A stretch of 64,000 nucleotides of DNA from Sialis fuliginosa. Lineage: Eukaryota; Arthropoda; Insecta; Megaloptera; Sialidae. Within the stretch, counting starts at the first letter, position 1. Each line of letters opens with the position of its first letter. The position numbers and the translations under genes are program-made. The DNA is taken from contig OY540810.1 of assembly GCA_961205875.1 (NCBI GenBank), positions 18,414,001 to 18,478,000 of the forward strand, written 5' to 3'. Positions 35,678-48,905 of this stretch are shown one piece after another. The notes below the pieces were generated by a model, which was not told the DNA's origin, did no database searches, and worked only from the letters and a program-made list of their open reading frames with translations.

Positions 35678-37429
35678 TTTATGTTTATGTTTATGTTTAA
35701 TCTTGCGATATTGTTTATGTTTATGATTAAGTTTATATTTAAGTTTATGTTTAAGCTTATGTTTTTGTTTATGTTTATGTTTATAATTAAGTTTATATTT
35801 AAGTTTAAGTTTAAGCTTTTTTTTATGTTTTGATTTATGTTTATGTTTATGTTTATGTTTTGGTTTATTTTGATGTTTTGGTTTATGTTTATGTTTATGT
35901 TTTGGTTTATGTTTATGTTTTGGTTTATTTTTATGTTTTGGTTTAAATTTATGTTTATGTTTTGGTTTATGATTATGTTTTTGTTTATGTTTATGTTTAT
36001 AATTAAGTTTTTATTTAAGTTTAAAGTTAAGCTTTTTTTTATGTTTTGATTTATGTTTATGTTTATGTTTATGTTTTGGTTAATGTTTATGTTTATGTTT
36101 TGGTTTATTTTTATGTTTTGGTTTATGTTTTTGTTTATGTTTTGGTTTATGTTTATGTTTTGATTTATTTTTACGTTTTGGTTTAAATTTATGTTTATGT
36201 TTTGGTTTATGTTTATGTTTTTGTTTTTGTTTATGTTTATAATTAAGTTTCTATTTACGTTCAAGTTTAAGCTTTTTTTTATGTTTTAATTTATGTTTAT
36301 GTTTATGTTTATGTTTTGGTTAATGTTTATGTTTATGTTTTGGTTTATTTTTATGTTTTGGTTTATGTTTATGTTTATGTTTTGGTTTATTTTTATGTTT
36401 TGGTTTATGTTTATATTTATGTTTTGGTTTATGTTTATGTTTTGGTTTATTTTTATGTTTTGGTTTATGTTTATGTTGCTGTTTTGGTTTATTTTTATGT
36501 TTTGGTTTATGTTTATGTTTTGGTTTATTTTTATGTTTTGGTTTAGGTTTATGTTTTGGTTTATGTTTATGTTTATGTTTTGGTTTATGTTTATGTTAAT
36601 GTTTATGTTTATATTTAAGTTTATGTTTATATTTATGTCTATGTTTATGTTTATGTTTATGTTTATGTTTATGTTTATGTTTATAATTATGTTTATGTTT
36701 ATGTTTATGTTTATGTTTATGTTTATGTTTATGTTTATGTTTATGTTTATGTTTATATTTATGTTTATGTCTATGTTTATGTTTATGTTTATGTTTATGT
36801 TTATGTTTATGTTTATGTTTATGTTTATGTTTATGTTTATGTTTATGTTTATGTTTATGTTTATGTTTATGTTTATGTTTATGTTTATGTTTATGTTTAT
36901 GTTTATGTTTATGTTTATGTTTTGGTTAATGTTTATGTTTTGGTTTATGTTTTAGTTTATGTTTATGTTAATGTTTATATTTATGTTTATGTTTATGATT
37001 AAGATTATGTTTATGTTTAAGTTTATGTTTTAGTTTATGTTAATGTTTTGGTTTATGTTTATGTTTATGTTTTGGTTTAAGTTTATGTTTTGGTTTATGT
37101 TTATGTTTATGTTTATATTTATGTTTATGTTTATGATTAAGATTATGTTTATGTTTAAGTTTATGTTTTAGTTTTTGTGTATGTTTTGGTTTATGTTTAT
37201 GTTTTGGTTTATGTTAATTTTTATGTTTTGGTTTATCTTTATGTTTTGGTTTATGTTTATGTTTTGGTTTATGTTTATGTTTATGTTTTGGTTTATGTTT
37301 ATGTTTTGGTTTGTGTTTTTGTTTATGTTTATGTTAATGTTTATGTTTTAGTTTATGTTTATGTTTATGTTTTGGTTTATGTTAATGTTTTTGTTTATGT
37401 TTATATTTTAGCTAATATTTATGTTTATA
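35678..37429 (+). repeat. U8 left arm (type A)
   Basis: 1,752 bp, matching the U12 left arm, which is 18 bp (three hexamers) longer. Markers in order are two AAGCTTTTTTTT blocks, TTTAAAGTTAAGC, GATTTATTTTTACG, GTTTCTATTTACG, TTGCTG (36477-36482), TTTATAATTATG, a TCTATG, and then right-arm blocks in reverse complement (ATGATTAAGATTATG twice, TTAATTTTTATG, TTTATCTTTATG). One TTTTTG near 36128 replaces the TTTATG of U12. Confidence 0.95.
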
Positions 37430-37442
37430 ACATAAACATAAA
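37418..37442. repeat. Palindrome centre J8 (TAATATTT type, mutated)
   Basis: The left flank reads TTTTAGCTAATATTT instead of TTTTAGCTAAAGTTT. The last left-arm hexamer is TTTATA, so the base next to the central A (37430) no longer pairs. J12 shares both features. Confidence 0.88.
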
Positions 37443-38312
37443 CATAATAATAAACATAAACATATACATAAACATTAACTTAAACATACACATAACCATA
37501 AACATAAACATAAACATAAACATAAACATAAACATAAACATAAACATAAACATAAACATAAACATAAACATAAACATAAACATAAACATAAACCAAAACA
37601 TAAAAATAAACCAAAACATAAACATAAACCAAAACATAAACATAAACATAAACATAAACCAAAACATAAACATAAACCTAAACATAAACATAAACATAAA
37701 CATAAACATAAACATAAACATAAACATAAACATAAACATAAACATAAACATAAACATAAACATAAACATAAACATAAACATAAACATAAACATAAACATA
37801 AACATTAACATAAACATAAACATAAACATAAACATAAACATAAACATAAACATAAACATAAACATAAACATAAACATAAACATAAACATAAACATAAACA
37901 TAAACATAAACATAAACATAAACCAAAACATAAAAATAAACCAAAACATAAATATAAACCAAAACATAAACACAAACATAAACATAAACATAAACATAAA
38001 CAAAAACCAAAACATTAACATAAACATAAACAAAAACATAAAAATAAACCAAAACATAAACATAAACCAAAACATAAACATAAACATAAACATAAACATA
38101 AACATAAACATAAACATAAACATAAACATAAACATAAACATAAACCAAAACATAAACATAAACTAAAACATAAACATAAACCAAAACATAAACATAAACA
38201 TAAACATAAACATAAACATAAACTTAAACCTAAACTAAAACATAAACCAAAACATAAACATAAACCAAAACATTAACTTAAACATTATCTTAATCATAAA
38301 CATAAACATAAA
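37431..38312 (-). repeat. U8 right arm, shortened (CATAAA)n
   Basis: At 882 bp it lacks about 900 bp present in the U12 right arm (1,778 bp), including the later CATAATCTTAATC blocks. Unbroken runs lie at about 37500-37590, 37681-37800 and 37807-37920. The end reads CTTAAACCTAAACTAAAAC and then AACCTTAAAATCAAATT, a join shared with U12. Confidence 0.94.
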
Positions 38313-38756
38313 CCTTAAAATCAAATTACTAATCGGAAATTGAGAGTCTTAAATTCTAGATTTGATTTAATTTGTTGTAATTTGAGTGAAATGATGCTTT
38401 TAGAATCAATTCGAATTAAATTATTTTCAAATCTTTCGAAATAGACTAGACAAAATAATTTAATTTGCTTGTAAAATCGAATTGAGTCGAAAAGCATCAT
38501 TTCAATAAAATTACATCAAATTAAGTCAAATCTACTTTTTGACTTTAAATTTTCGATTAGCGCCGAATTTTTTCGAATTGATTTAAAAATCTTGGTTCCG
38601 ATAGACTGTTTGATACGAATCGAGACAATTATTATCAAATAAATACAAAATACAACGAATTAATACTAATCATGTCGATTTGTATCTAATCTGTCTTGAG
38701 GTAGATTTAATATAAATTGTTTTTTTTGCATAATCGAATTGAGTCGAAATGTGTTG
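38313..38756 (+). repeat. Spacer S9 (444 bp, type B)
   Basis: It starts CCTTAAAATCAAATT. It lacks the two bases GA in AAATCTAGACTTTTT and has TTTTCAAATC in the foldback and CGCCGAATTTTTTCG. S13 has the same set. Confidence 0.96.
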
Positions 38757-40488
38757 TTTATGTTTATGTTTATGTTTAATCTTGCGATATTGTTTATGTT
38801 TATGATTAAGTTTATATTTAAGTTTATGTTTAAGCTTATGTTTTTGTTTATGTTTATGTTTATAATTAAGTTTATATTTAAGTTTAAGTTTAAGCTTTTT
38901 TTTATGTTTTGATTTATGTTTATGTTTATGTTTTGGTTTATTTTGATGTTTTGGTTTATGTTTATGTTTATGTTTTGGTTTATGTTTATGTTTTGGTTTA
39001 TTTTTATGTTTTGGTTTAAATTTATGTTTATGTTTTAATTTATGATTATGTTTTTGTTTATGTTTATGTTTATAATTAAGTTTTTATTTAAGTTTAAAGT
39101 TAAGCTTTTTTTTATTTTTTGATTTATGTTTATGTTTATGTTTATGTTTTGGTTAATGTTTATGTTTATGTTTTGGTTTATTTTTATGTTTTGGTTTATG
39201 TTTATGTTTATGTTTTGGTTTATGTTTATGTTTTGATTTATTTTTACGTTTTGGTTTAAATTTATGTTTATGTTTTGGTTTATGTTTATGTTTTTGTTTT
39301 TGTTTATGTTTATAATTAAGTTTCTATTTACGTTCAAGTTTAAGCTTTTTTTATGTTTTAATTTATGTTTATGTTTATGTTTATGGTTTGGTTAATGTTT
39401 ATGTTTATGTTTTGGTTTATTTTTATGTTTTGGTTTATGTTTATGTTTATGTTTTGGTTTATTTTTATGTTTTGGTTTATGTTTATATTTATGTTTTGGT
39501 TTATGTTTATGTTTTGGTTTATTTTTATGTTTTGGCTTATGTTTATGTTGCTGTTTGGTTTATTTTTATGTTTTGGTTTATGTTTATGTTTTGGTTTATT
39601 TTTATGTTTTGGTTTATGTTTATGTTTTGGTTTAGGTTTATGTTTATGTTTTGGTTTATGTTTATGTTAATGTTTATGTTTATATTTAAGTTTATGTTTA
39701 TATTTATGTCTATGTTTATGTTTATGTTTATGTTTATGTTTATAATTATGTTTATGTTTATGTTTATGTTTATGTTTATGTTTATGTTTATGTTTATGTT
39801 TATGTTTATGTTTATGTTTATATTTATGTTTATGTCTATGTTTATGTTTATGTTTATGTTTATGTTTATGTTTATGTTTATGTTTATGTTTATGTTTATG
39901 TTTATGTTTATGTTTATGTTTATGTTTATGTTTATGTTTATGTTTATGTTTATGTTTATGTTTTGGTTAATGTTTATGTTTTGGTTTATGTTTTAGTTTA
40001 TGTTTATGTTAATGTTTATATTTATGTTTATGTTTATGATTAAGATTATGTTTATGTTTAAGTTTATGTTTTAGTTTATGTTAATGTTTTGGTTTATGTT
40101 TATGTTTATGTTTTGGTTTAAGTTTATGTTTTGGTTTATGTTTATGTTTATGTTTATATTTATGTTTATGTTTATGATTAAGATTATGTTTATGTTTAAG
40201 TTTATGTTTTAGTTTTTGTGTATGTTTTGGTTTATGTTTATGTTTTGGTTTATGTTAATTTTTATGTTTTGGTTTATCTTTATGTTTTGGTTTATGTTTA
40301 TGTTTTGGTTTATGTTTATGTTTTGGTTTATGTTTATGTTTATGTTTTGGTTTATGTTTATGTTTTGGTTTGTGTTTTTGTTTATGTTTATGTTAATGTT
40401 TATGTTTTAGTTTATGTTTATGTTTATGTTTTGGTTTATGTTAATGTTTTTGTTTATGTTTATATTTTAGCTAATATTTATGTTTATG
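38757..40488 (+). repeat. U9 left arm (type B)
   Basis: 1,732 bp. It differs from the U10 left arm by one hexamer only. Type-B markers are TTTTAATTTATGATTATG, a TTATTTTTTGATT lattice slip near 39113, a shortened poly-T (AAGCTTTTTTTATG near 39343), TTTATGGTTTGG near 39383 and TTTGGCTTATG followed by TTGCTGTTTGG, in which one T is lost and the frame of the lattice shifts. Confidence 0.95.
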
Positions 40489-40501
40489 ACATAAACATAA
40501 A
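40477..40501. repeat. Palindrome centre J9 (TAATATTT type)
   Basis: 12-bp arms surround an A at 40489, with TTTTAGCTAATATTT upstream. The G lost in J8 and J12 is present here. Confidence 0.92.
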
Positions 40502-42496
40502 CATAATAATAAACATAAACATATACATAAACATTAACTTAAACATACACATAACCATAAACATAAACATAAACATAAACATAAACATAAACATAAACAT
40601 AAACATAAACATAAACATAAACATAAACATAAACATAAACATAAACATAAACCAAAACATAAAAATAAACCAAAACATAAACCAAAACATAAACATAAAC
40701 ATAAACATAAACCAAAACATAAACATAAACCTAAACATAAACATCAACATAAACATAAACATAAACATAAACATAAACATAAACATAAACATAAACATAA
40801 ACATAAACATAAACATAAACATAAACATAAACATAAACATAAACATAAACATAAACATAAACATAAACATAAACATAAACATAAACATAAACATAAACAT
40901 AAACATAAACATAAACATAAACATAAACATAAACATAAACATAAACATAAACATAAACATAAACATAAACATAAACATAAACCAAAACATAAAAATAAAC
41001 CAAAACATAAATATAAACCAAAACATAAACACAAACATAAACATAAACATAAACATAAACAAAAACCAAAACATTAACATAAACATAAACAAAAACATAA
41101 AAATAAACCAAAACATAAACATAAACCATAACATAAACATAAACATAAACATAAACCAAAACATAAATATAAACCAAAACATAAACATAAACATAAACAT
41201 AAACATAAACATAAACATAAACATAAACATAAACATTAACATAAACAAAAACATAAACTTAAACATAAACATAATTTTAATCATAAACATAAACATAAAT
41301 ATAAACATAAACATAAACATAAACATAAACATAAACCAAAACATAAACATAAACCAAAACATAAACATAAACATAAACCAAAACATAAACATAAACTAAA
41401 ACATAAACATAAACATAAACATAATCTTAATCATAAACATTAACATAAATAAAAACAAAACAAAATCATAAACCAAAACATAAACCAAAACAAACATTAA
41501 CCAAAACATAAAAATAAACATAAATCAAAACATAAACATAAACCAAAACATAAACATAAACATAAACATAAACATAGACATAATCATAAACATAAACATA
41601 AACATAAACATAAACATAAACATAAACATAAACATAAACATAAACATAAACATAAACATAAACATAAACATAAACATAAACATATACATAAACATAAACA
41701 TAAACATAAACATAAACATAAACATAAACCAAAACATAAGCATAAACCAAAACATAAAAATTAACATAAACCAAAACATAAACATAAACCAAAACATAAA
41801 CATAAACTAAAACATAAACATAAACATAAACATAATCTTAATCATAAACATAAACATAAATATAAACATAAACATAAACATAAACCAAAACATAAACATA
41901 AACCAAAACATAAACATAAACATAAACCAAAACATAAACATAAACTAAAACATAAACTTAAACATAAACATAATCTTAATCATAAACATAAACATAAATA
42001 TAAACATAAACAAAAACATAAACCAAAACATAAACCAAAACATAAACCAAAACATAAACAAAAACATAAACATTAACCAAAACATAAACATTAACATAAA
42101 TCAAAACATAAACATAAACCAAAACATAAACATAAACATAAACTTAAACATAAACATAAACATAAACATAAACATAAACTAAAACATAAACATAAACCAA
42201 AACATAAACATAAACCAAAACATAAACATAAACCAAAACATAAACATAAACATAAACATAAACATAAACATAAACATAAACATAAACATAAACATAAACA
42301 TAAACATAAACATAAACATAAACATAAACCAAAACATAAACATAAACTAAAACATAAACATAAACCAAAACATAAACATAAACATAAACATAAACATAAA
42401 CATAAACTTAAACCTAAACTTAAACATAAACCAAAACATAAACATAAACCAAAACATTAACTTAAACATTATCTTAATCATAAACATAAACATAAA
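40490..42496 (-). repeat. U9 right arm (type B)
   Basis: 2,007 bp, 18 bp longer than the U10 right arm with the same block order. It holds an unbroken run of about 235 bp (40748-40980), then blocks with CACAAAC, AACAAAAACC, CATAATTTTAATC, CATAGACATAATC and a non-hexamer AAAAACAAAACAAAATC segment near 41451. Confidence 0.95.
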
Positions 42497-42940
42497 CCTT
42501 AAAATCTAATTACTAATCGGAAATTGAGAGTCTTAAATTCTAGATTTGATTTAATTTGTTGTAATTTGAGTGAAATGATGCTTTTAGAATCAATTCGAAT
42601 TAAATTATTTTCAAATCTTTCGAAATAGACTAGACAAAATAATTTAATTTGCTTGTAAAATCGAATTGAGTCGAAAAGCATCATTTCAATAAAATTACAT
42701 CAAATTAAGTCAAATCTACTTTTTGACTTTAAATTTTCGATTAGCGCCGAATTTTTTCGAATTGATTTAAAAATCTTGGTTCCGATAGACTGTTTGATAC
42801 GAATCGAGACAATTATTATCAAATAAATACAAAATACAACGAATTAATACTAATCATGTCGATTTGTATCTAATCTGTCTTGAGGTAGATTTAATATAAA
42901 TTGTTTTTTTTGCATAATCGAATTGAGTCGAAATGTGTTG
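42497..42940 (+). repeat. Spacer S10 (444 bp, type B)
   Basis: Like S9 inside, but the first bases read CCTTAAAATCTAATT as in the type-C spacers. This is expected if it follows a type-B right arm whose normal neighbour is a type-C spacer. Its foldback reads as a 61-codon frame on the minus strand because TTTTCAAATC removes a stop. I see no sign that it is a gene. Confidence 0.95.
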
Positions 42941-44666
42941 TTTATGTTTATGTTTATGTTTAATCTTGCGATATTGTTTATGTTTATGATTAAGTTTATA
43001 TTTAAGTTTATGTTTAAGCTTATGTTTTTGTTTATGTTTATGTTTATAATTAAGTTTATATTTAAGTTTAAGTTTAAGCTTTTTTTTATGTTTTGATTTA
43101 TGTTTATGTTTATGTTTTGGTTTATTTTGATGTTTTGGTTTATGTTTATGTTTATGTTTTGGTTTATGTTTATGTTTTGGTTTATTTTTATGTTTTGGTT
43201 TAAATTTATGTTTATGTTTTAATTTATGATTATGTTTTTGTTTATGTTTATGTTTATAATTAAGTTTTTATTTAAGTTTAAAGTTAAGCTTTTTTTTATT
43301 TTTTGATTTATGTTTATGTTTATGTTTATGTTTTGGTTAATGTTTATGTTTATGTTTTGGTTTATTTTTATGTTTTGGTTTATGTTTATGTTTATGTTTT
43401 GGTTTATGTTTATGTTTTGATTTATTTTTACGTTTTGGTTTAAATTTATGTTTATGTTTTGGTTTATGTTTATGTTTTTGTTTTTGTTTATGTTTATAAT
43501 TAAGTTTCTATTTACGTTCAAGTTTAAGCTTTTTTTATGTTTTAATTTATGTTTATGTTTATGTTTATGGTTTGGTTAATGTTTATGTTTATGTTTTGGT
43601 TTATTTTTATGTTTTGGTTTATGTTTATGTTTATGTTTTGGTTTATTTTTATGTTTTGGTTTATGTTTATATTTATGTTTTGGTTTATGTTTATGTTTTG
43701 GTTTATTTTTATGTTTTGGCTTATGTTTATGTTGCTGTTTGGTTTATTTTTATGTTTTGGTTTATGTTTATGTTTTGGTTTATTTTTATGTTTTGGTTTA
43801 TGTTTATGTTTTGGTTTAGGTTTATGTTTATGTTTTGGTTTATGTTTATGTTAATGTTTATGTTTATATTTAAGTTTATGTTTATATTTATGTCTATGTT
43901 TATGTTTATGTTTATGTTTATGTTTATAATTATGTTTATGTTTATGTTTATGTTTATGTTTATGTTTATGTTTATGTTTATGTTTATGTTTATGTTTATG
44001 TTTATGTTTATATTTATGTTTATGTCTATGTTTATGTTTATGTTTATGTTTATGTTTATGTTTATGTTTATGTTTATGTTTATGTTTATGTTTATGTTTA
44101 TGTTTATGTTTATGTTTATGTTTATGTTTATGTTTATGTTTTGGTTAATGTTTATGTTTTGGTTTATGTTTTAGTTTATGTTTATGTTAATGTTTATATT
44201 TATGTTTATGTTTATGATTAAGATTATGTTTATGTTTAAGTTTATGTTTTAGTTTATGTTAATGTTTTGGTTTATGTTTATGTTTATGTTTTGGTTTAAG
44301 TTTATGTTTTGGTTTATGTTTATGTTTATGTTTATATTTATGTTTATGTTTATGATTAAGATTATGTTTATGTTTAAGTTTATGTTTTAGTTTTTGTGTA
44401 TGTTTTGGTTTATGTTTATGTTTTGGTTTATGTTAATTTTTATGTTTTGGTTTATCTTTATGTTTTGGTTTATGTTTATGTTTTGGTTTATGTTTATGTT
44501 TTGGTTTATGTTTATGTTTATGTTTTGGTTTATGTTTATGTTTTGGTTTGTGTTTTTGTTTATGTTTATGTTAATGTTTATGTTTTAGTTTATGTTTATG
44601 TTTATGTTTTGGTTTATGTTAATGTTTTTGTTTATGTTTATATTTTAGCTAATATTTATGTTTATG
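42941..44666 (+). repeat. U10 left arm (type B)
   Basis: 1,726 bp, identical in block order to U9 and 6 bp shorter. The missing hexamer lies in the TTTATG run between the TCTATG block near 44027 and TTTTGGTTAATG near 44140. Confidence 0.95.
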
Positions 44667-44679
44667 ACATAAACATAAA
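44655..44679. repeat. Palindrome centre J10 (TAATATTT type)
   Basis: 12-bp arms surround an A at 44667, with the same flanks as J9. Confidence 0.92.
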
Positions 44680-46656
44680 CATAATAATAAACATAAACAT
44701 ATACATAAACATTAACTTAAACATACACATAACCATAAACATAAACATAAACATAAACATAAACATAAACATAAACATAAACATAAACATAAACATAAAC
44801 ATAAACATAAACATAAACCAAAACATAAAAATAAACCAAAACATAAACCAAAACATAAACATAAACATAAACATAAACCAAAACATAAACATAAACCTAA
44901 ACATAAACATCAACATAAACATAAACATAAACATAAACATAAACATAAACATAAACATAAACATAAACATAAACATAAACATAAACATAAACATAAACAT
45001 AAACATAAACATAAACATAAACATAAACATAAACATAAACATAAACATAAACATAAACATAAACATAAACATAAACATAAACATAAACATAAACATAAAC
45101 ATAAACATAAACATAAACATAAACATAAACATAAACATAAACCAAAACATAAAAATAAACCAAAACATAAATATAAACCAAAACATAAACACAAACATAA
45201 ACATAAACATAAACATAAACAAAAACCAAAACATTAACATAAACATAAACAAAAACATAAAAATAAACCAAAACATAAACATAAACCATAACATAAACAT
45301 AAACATAAACATAAACCAAAACATAAATATAAACCAAAACATAAACATAAACATAAACATAAACATAAACATAAACATAAACATAAACATAAACATTAAC
45401 ATAAACAAAAACATAAACTTAAACATAAACATAATTTTAATCATAAACATAAACATAAATATAAACATAAACATAAACATAAACATAAACATAAACCAAA
45501 ACATAAACATAAACCAAAACATAAACATAAACATAAACCAAAACATAAACATAAACTAAAACATAAACATAAACATAAACATAATCTTAATCATAAACAT
45601 TAACATAAATAAAAACAAAACAAAATCATAAACCAAAACATAAACCAAAACAAACATTAACCAAAACATAAAAATAAACATAAATCAAAACATAAACATA
45701 AACCAAAACATAAACATAAACATAAACATAAACATAGACATAATCATAAACATAAACATAAACATAAACATAAACATAAACATAAACATAAACATAAACA
45801 TAAACATAAACATAAACATAAACATAAACATAAACATAAACATATACATAAACATAAACATAAACATAAACATAAACATAAACATAAACCAAAACATAAG
45901 CATAAACCAAAACATAAAAATTAACATAAACCAAAACATAAACATAAACCAAAACATAAACATAAACTAAAACATAAACATAAACATAAACATAATCTTA
46001 ATCATAAACATAAACATAAATATAAACATAAACATAAACATAAACCAAAACATAAACATAAACCAAAACATAAACATAAACATAAACCAAAACATAAACA
46101 TAAACTAAAACATAAACTTAAACATAAACATAATCTTAATCATAAACATAAACATAAATATAAACATAAACAAAAACATAAACCAAAACATAAACCAAAA
46201 CATAAACCAAAACATAAACAAAAACATAAACATTAACCAAAACATAAACATTAACATAAATCAAAACATAAACATAAACCAAAACATAAACATAAACATA
46301 AACTTAAACATAAACATAAACATAAACATAAACATAAACTAAAACATAAACATAAACCAAAACATAAACATAAACCAAAACATAAACATAAACCAAAACA
46401 TAAACATAAACATAAACATAAACATAAACATAAACATAAACATAAACATAAACATAAACATAAACATAAACATAAACATAAACATAAACCAAAACATAAA
46501 CATAAACTAAAACATAAACATAAACCAAAACATAAACATAAACATAAACATAAACATAAACATAAACTTAAACCTAAACTTAAACATAAACCAAAACATA
46601 AACATAAACCAAAACATTAACTTAAACATTATCTTAATCATAAACATAAACATAAA
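44668..46656 (-). repeat. U10 right arm (type B)
   Basis: 1,989 bp. The same block series as U9, including CATAATTTTAATC and the AAAAACAAAACAAAATC segment near 45611, with three fewer hexamers in the unbroken runs. Confidence 0.95.
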
Positions 46657-47102
46657 CCTTAAAATCTAATTACTAATCGGAAATTGAGAGTCTTAAATTC
46701 TAGATTTGATTTAATTTGTTGTAATTTGAGTGAAATGATGCTTTTAGAATCAATTCGAATTAAATTATTTTAAAATCTTTCGAAATAGACTAGACAAAAT
46801 AATTTAATTTGCTTGTAAAATCGAATTGAGTCGAAAAGCATCATTTCAATAAAATTACATCAAATTAAGTCAAATCTAGACTTTTTGACTTTAAATTTTC
46901 GTTTAGCGCCGAATTTTTTCGAATTGATTTAAAAATCTTGGTTCCGATAGACTGTTTGATACGAATCGAGACAATTATTATCAAATAAATACAAAATACA
47001 ACGAATTAATACTAATCATGTCGATTTGTATCTAATCTGTCTTGAGGTAGATTTAATATAAATTGTTTTTTTTGCATAATCGAATTGAGTCGAAATGTGT
47101 TG
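46657..47102 (+). repeat. Spacer S11 (446 bp, type C)
   Basis: It carries TTTTCGTTTAGCGCC at the foldback edge, which damages the terminal repeat, and CGCCGAATTTTTTCG. It retains TCTAGACTTTTT. S14 and S15 match. Confidence 0.96.
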
Positions 47103-48891
47103 TTTATGTTTATGTTTATGTTAATCTTGCGATATTGTTTATGTTTATGATTAAGTTTATATTTAAGTTTATGTTTAAGCTTATGTTTTTGTTTATTTTT
47201 ATGTTTATAATTAAGTTTATATTTAAGTTTAAGTTTAAGCTTTTTTTTATGTTTTGATTTATGTTTATGTTTTAGTTTTGGTTAATGTTTATGTTTATGT
47301 TTTGGTTTATTTTTATGTTTTGGTTTATGTTTATGTTTATGTTTTGGTTTATGTTTATGTTTTGGTTTATTTTTATGTTTTGGTTTATGTTTATATTTAT
47401 GTTTTGGTTTATGTTTATGTTTTGGTTTATTTTTATGTTTTGGTTAATGTTTATGTTGCTGTTTTGGTTTATTTTTATGTTTTGGTTTATGTTTATGTTT
47501 TGGTTTATTTTTATGTTTTGGTTTATGTTTATGTTTTGGTTTATGTTTATGTTTATGTTTATATTTATGTTTATGTTAATGTTTATGTTTTAGTTTATGT
47601 TTATATTTATGTCTATGTTTATGTTTATGTTTATGTTTATGTTTATGTTTATAATTATGTTTATGTTTATGTTTATGTTTATGTTTTGGTTTAAGTTTAT
47701 GTTTTGGTTTATGTTTATGTTTATGTTTATATTTATGTTTATGTTTATGATTAAGATTATGTTTATGTTTAAGTTTATGTTTTAGTTTTTGATTATGTTT
47801 TGGTTTATGTTTATGTTTTGGTTTATGTTAATTTTTATGTTTTGGTTTATCTTTATGTTTTAGTTTATGTTTATGTTTATGTTTATGTTTATGTTTATGT
47901 TTATGTTTATGTTTATGTTTATGTTTATGTTTATGTTTATGTTTATGTTTATGTTTATGTTTATGTTTATGTTTATGTTTATGTTTATGTTTATGTTTAT
48001 GTTTATGTTTATGTTTATGTTTATGTTTATGTTTATGTTTATGTTTATGTTTATGTTTATGTTTATGTCTATGTTTTTGTTTATGGTTATGTTTATGTTT
48101 TGGTTTATGTTTATGTTTTGATTTATGTTTATGTTTATGTATTGGTTAATGTTTATGTTTTGGTTTATGTTTTGGTTTATGTTTTTGTTTATGTTTTTGT
48201 TTATGTTTATATTTATGTTTATGTTTATGATTAAGATTATGTTTATGTTTAAGTTTATGTTTTAGTTTATGTTTATGTTTTGGTTTATGTTTATGTTTAT
48301 GTTTTGTTTTTATGTTTATGTTTATGTTTATGTTTATGTTTATGTTTATATTTATGTTTATGTTTATGTTTATGTTTATGTTTATGTTTATGTTTATGTT
48401 TATGTTTATGTTTATGTTTATGTTTATGTTTATGTTTATGTTTTAGATTATGTTTATGTTTTGGTTTATGTTTATGTTTATGATTAAGATTATGTTTATG
48501 TTTTGGATTATGTTTATGTTTTGGTTTATGTTTATGTTTATGTTTATATTTATGTTTATGTTTATGATTAAGATTTTGTTTATGATTAAGATTATGTTTA
48601 TGTTTTATGTTTTAGTTTATATTTATGTTTTGGTTTATGTTTATGTTTATGTTTTGGTTTATGTTTATGTTTATGTTTTGGTTTATATTTATGTTTTTGT
48701 TTATGTTTATGTTAATGTTAATGTTAATGTTTATGTTTATGTTTATGTTTATGTTTATGTTTATGTTTATGTTTAAGTTAATGTTTATGTTTATGTTTAT
48801 GTTTATGTTTATGTTTATGTTTAGGTTTATGTTTATGTTTATGTTTATGTTTATGTTTATGTTTATGTTTATGGTTATGTTTATGTTTATG
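47103..48891 (+). repeat. U11 left arm, type-C start then divergent
   Basis: 1,789 bp. The first 550 bp match U14 and U15: TTAATCTTGCG with one T lost, TTTTAGTTTTGG near 47271 and TTGCTG near 47457. After that it departs, with a long unbroken run (about 47862-48065), TTTTGTTTTTATG off the lattice near 48302, ATGATTAAGATTTTG and TTTTATGTTTTAG near 48602, and three TTAATG in a row near 48711. It ends with no TTTTAGCTAA motif. Confidence 0.93.
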
Positions 48892-48905
48892 TCATAAACA
48901 TAAAC
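48879..48905. repeat. Palindrome centre J11 (non-canonical, T-centred)
   Basis: This is the only centre with a T (48892) between the 13-bp arms. It is also the only one lacking the upstream TTTTAGCTAA and the downstream CATAATAATAAAC and CATATAC. It reads as an independent inversion join or a rearranged centre. Confidence 0.9.

Noticed and set aside
42499..42684. 61-codon minus-strand frame in spacer S10
   Set aside because: It is open only because TTTTCAAATC removes a stop found in most spacers. The frame spans the foldback stem, and the predicted peptide shows no recognisable motif.
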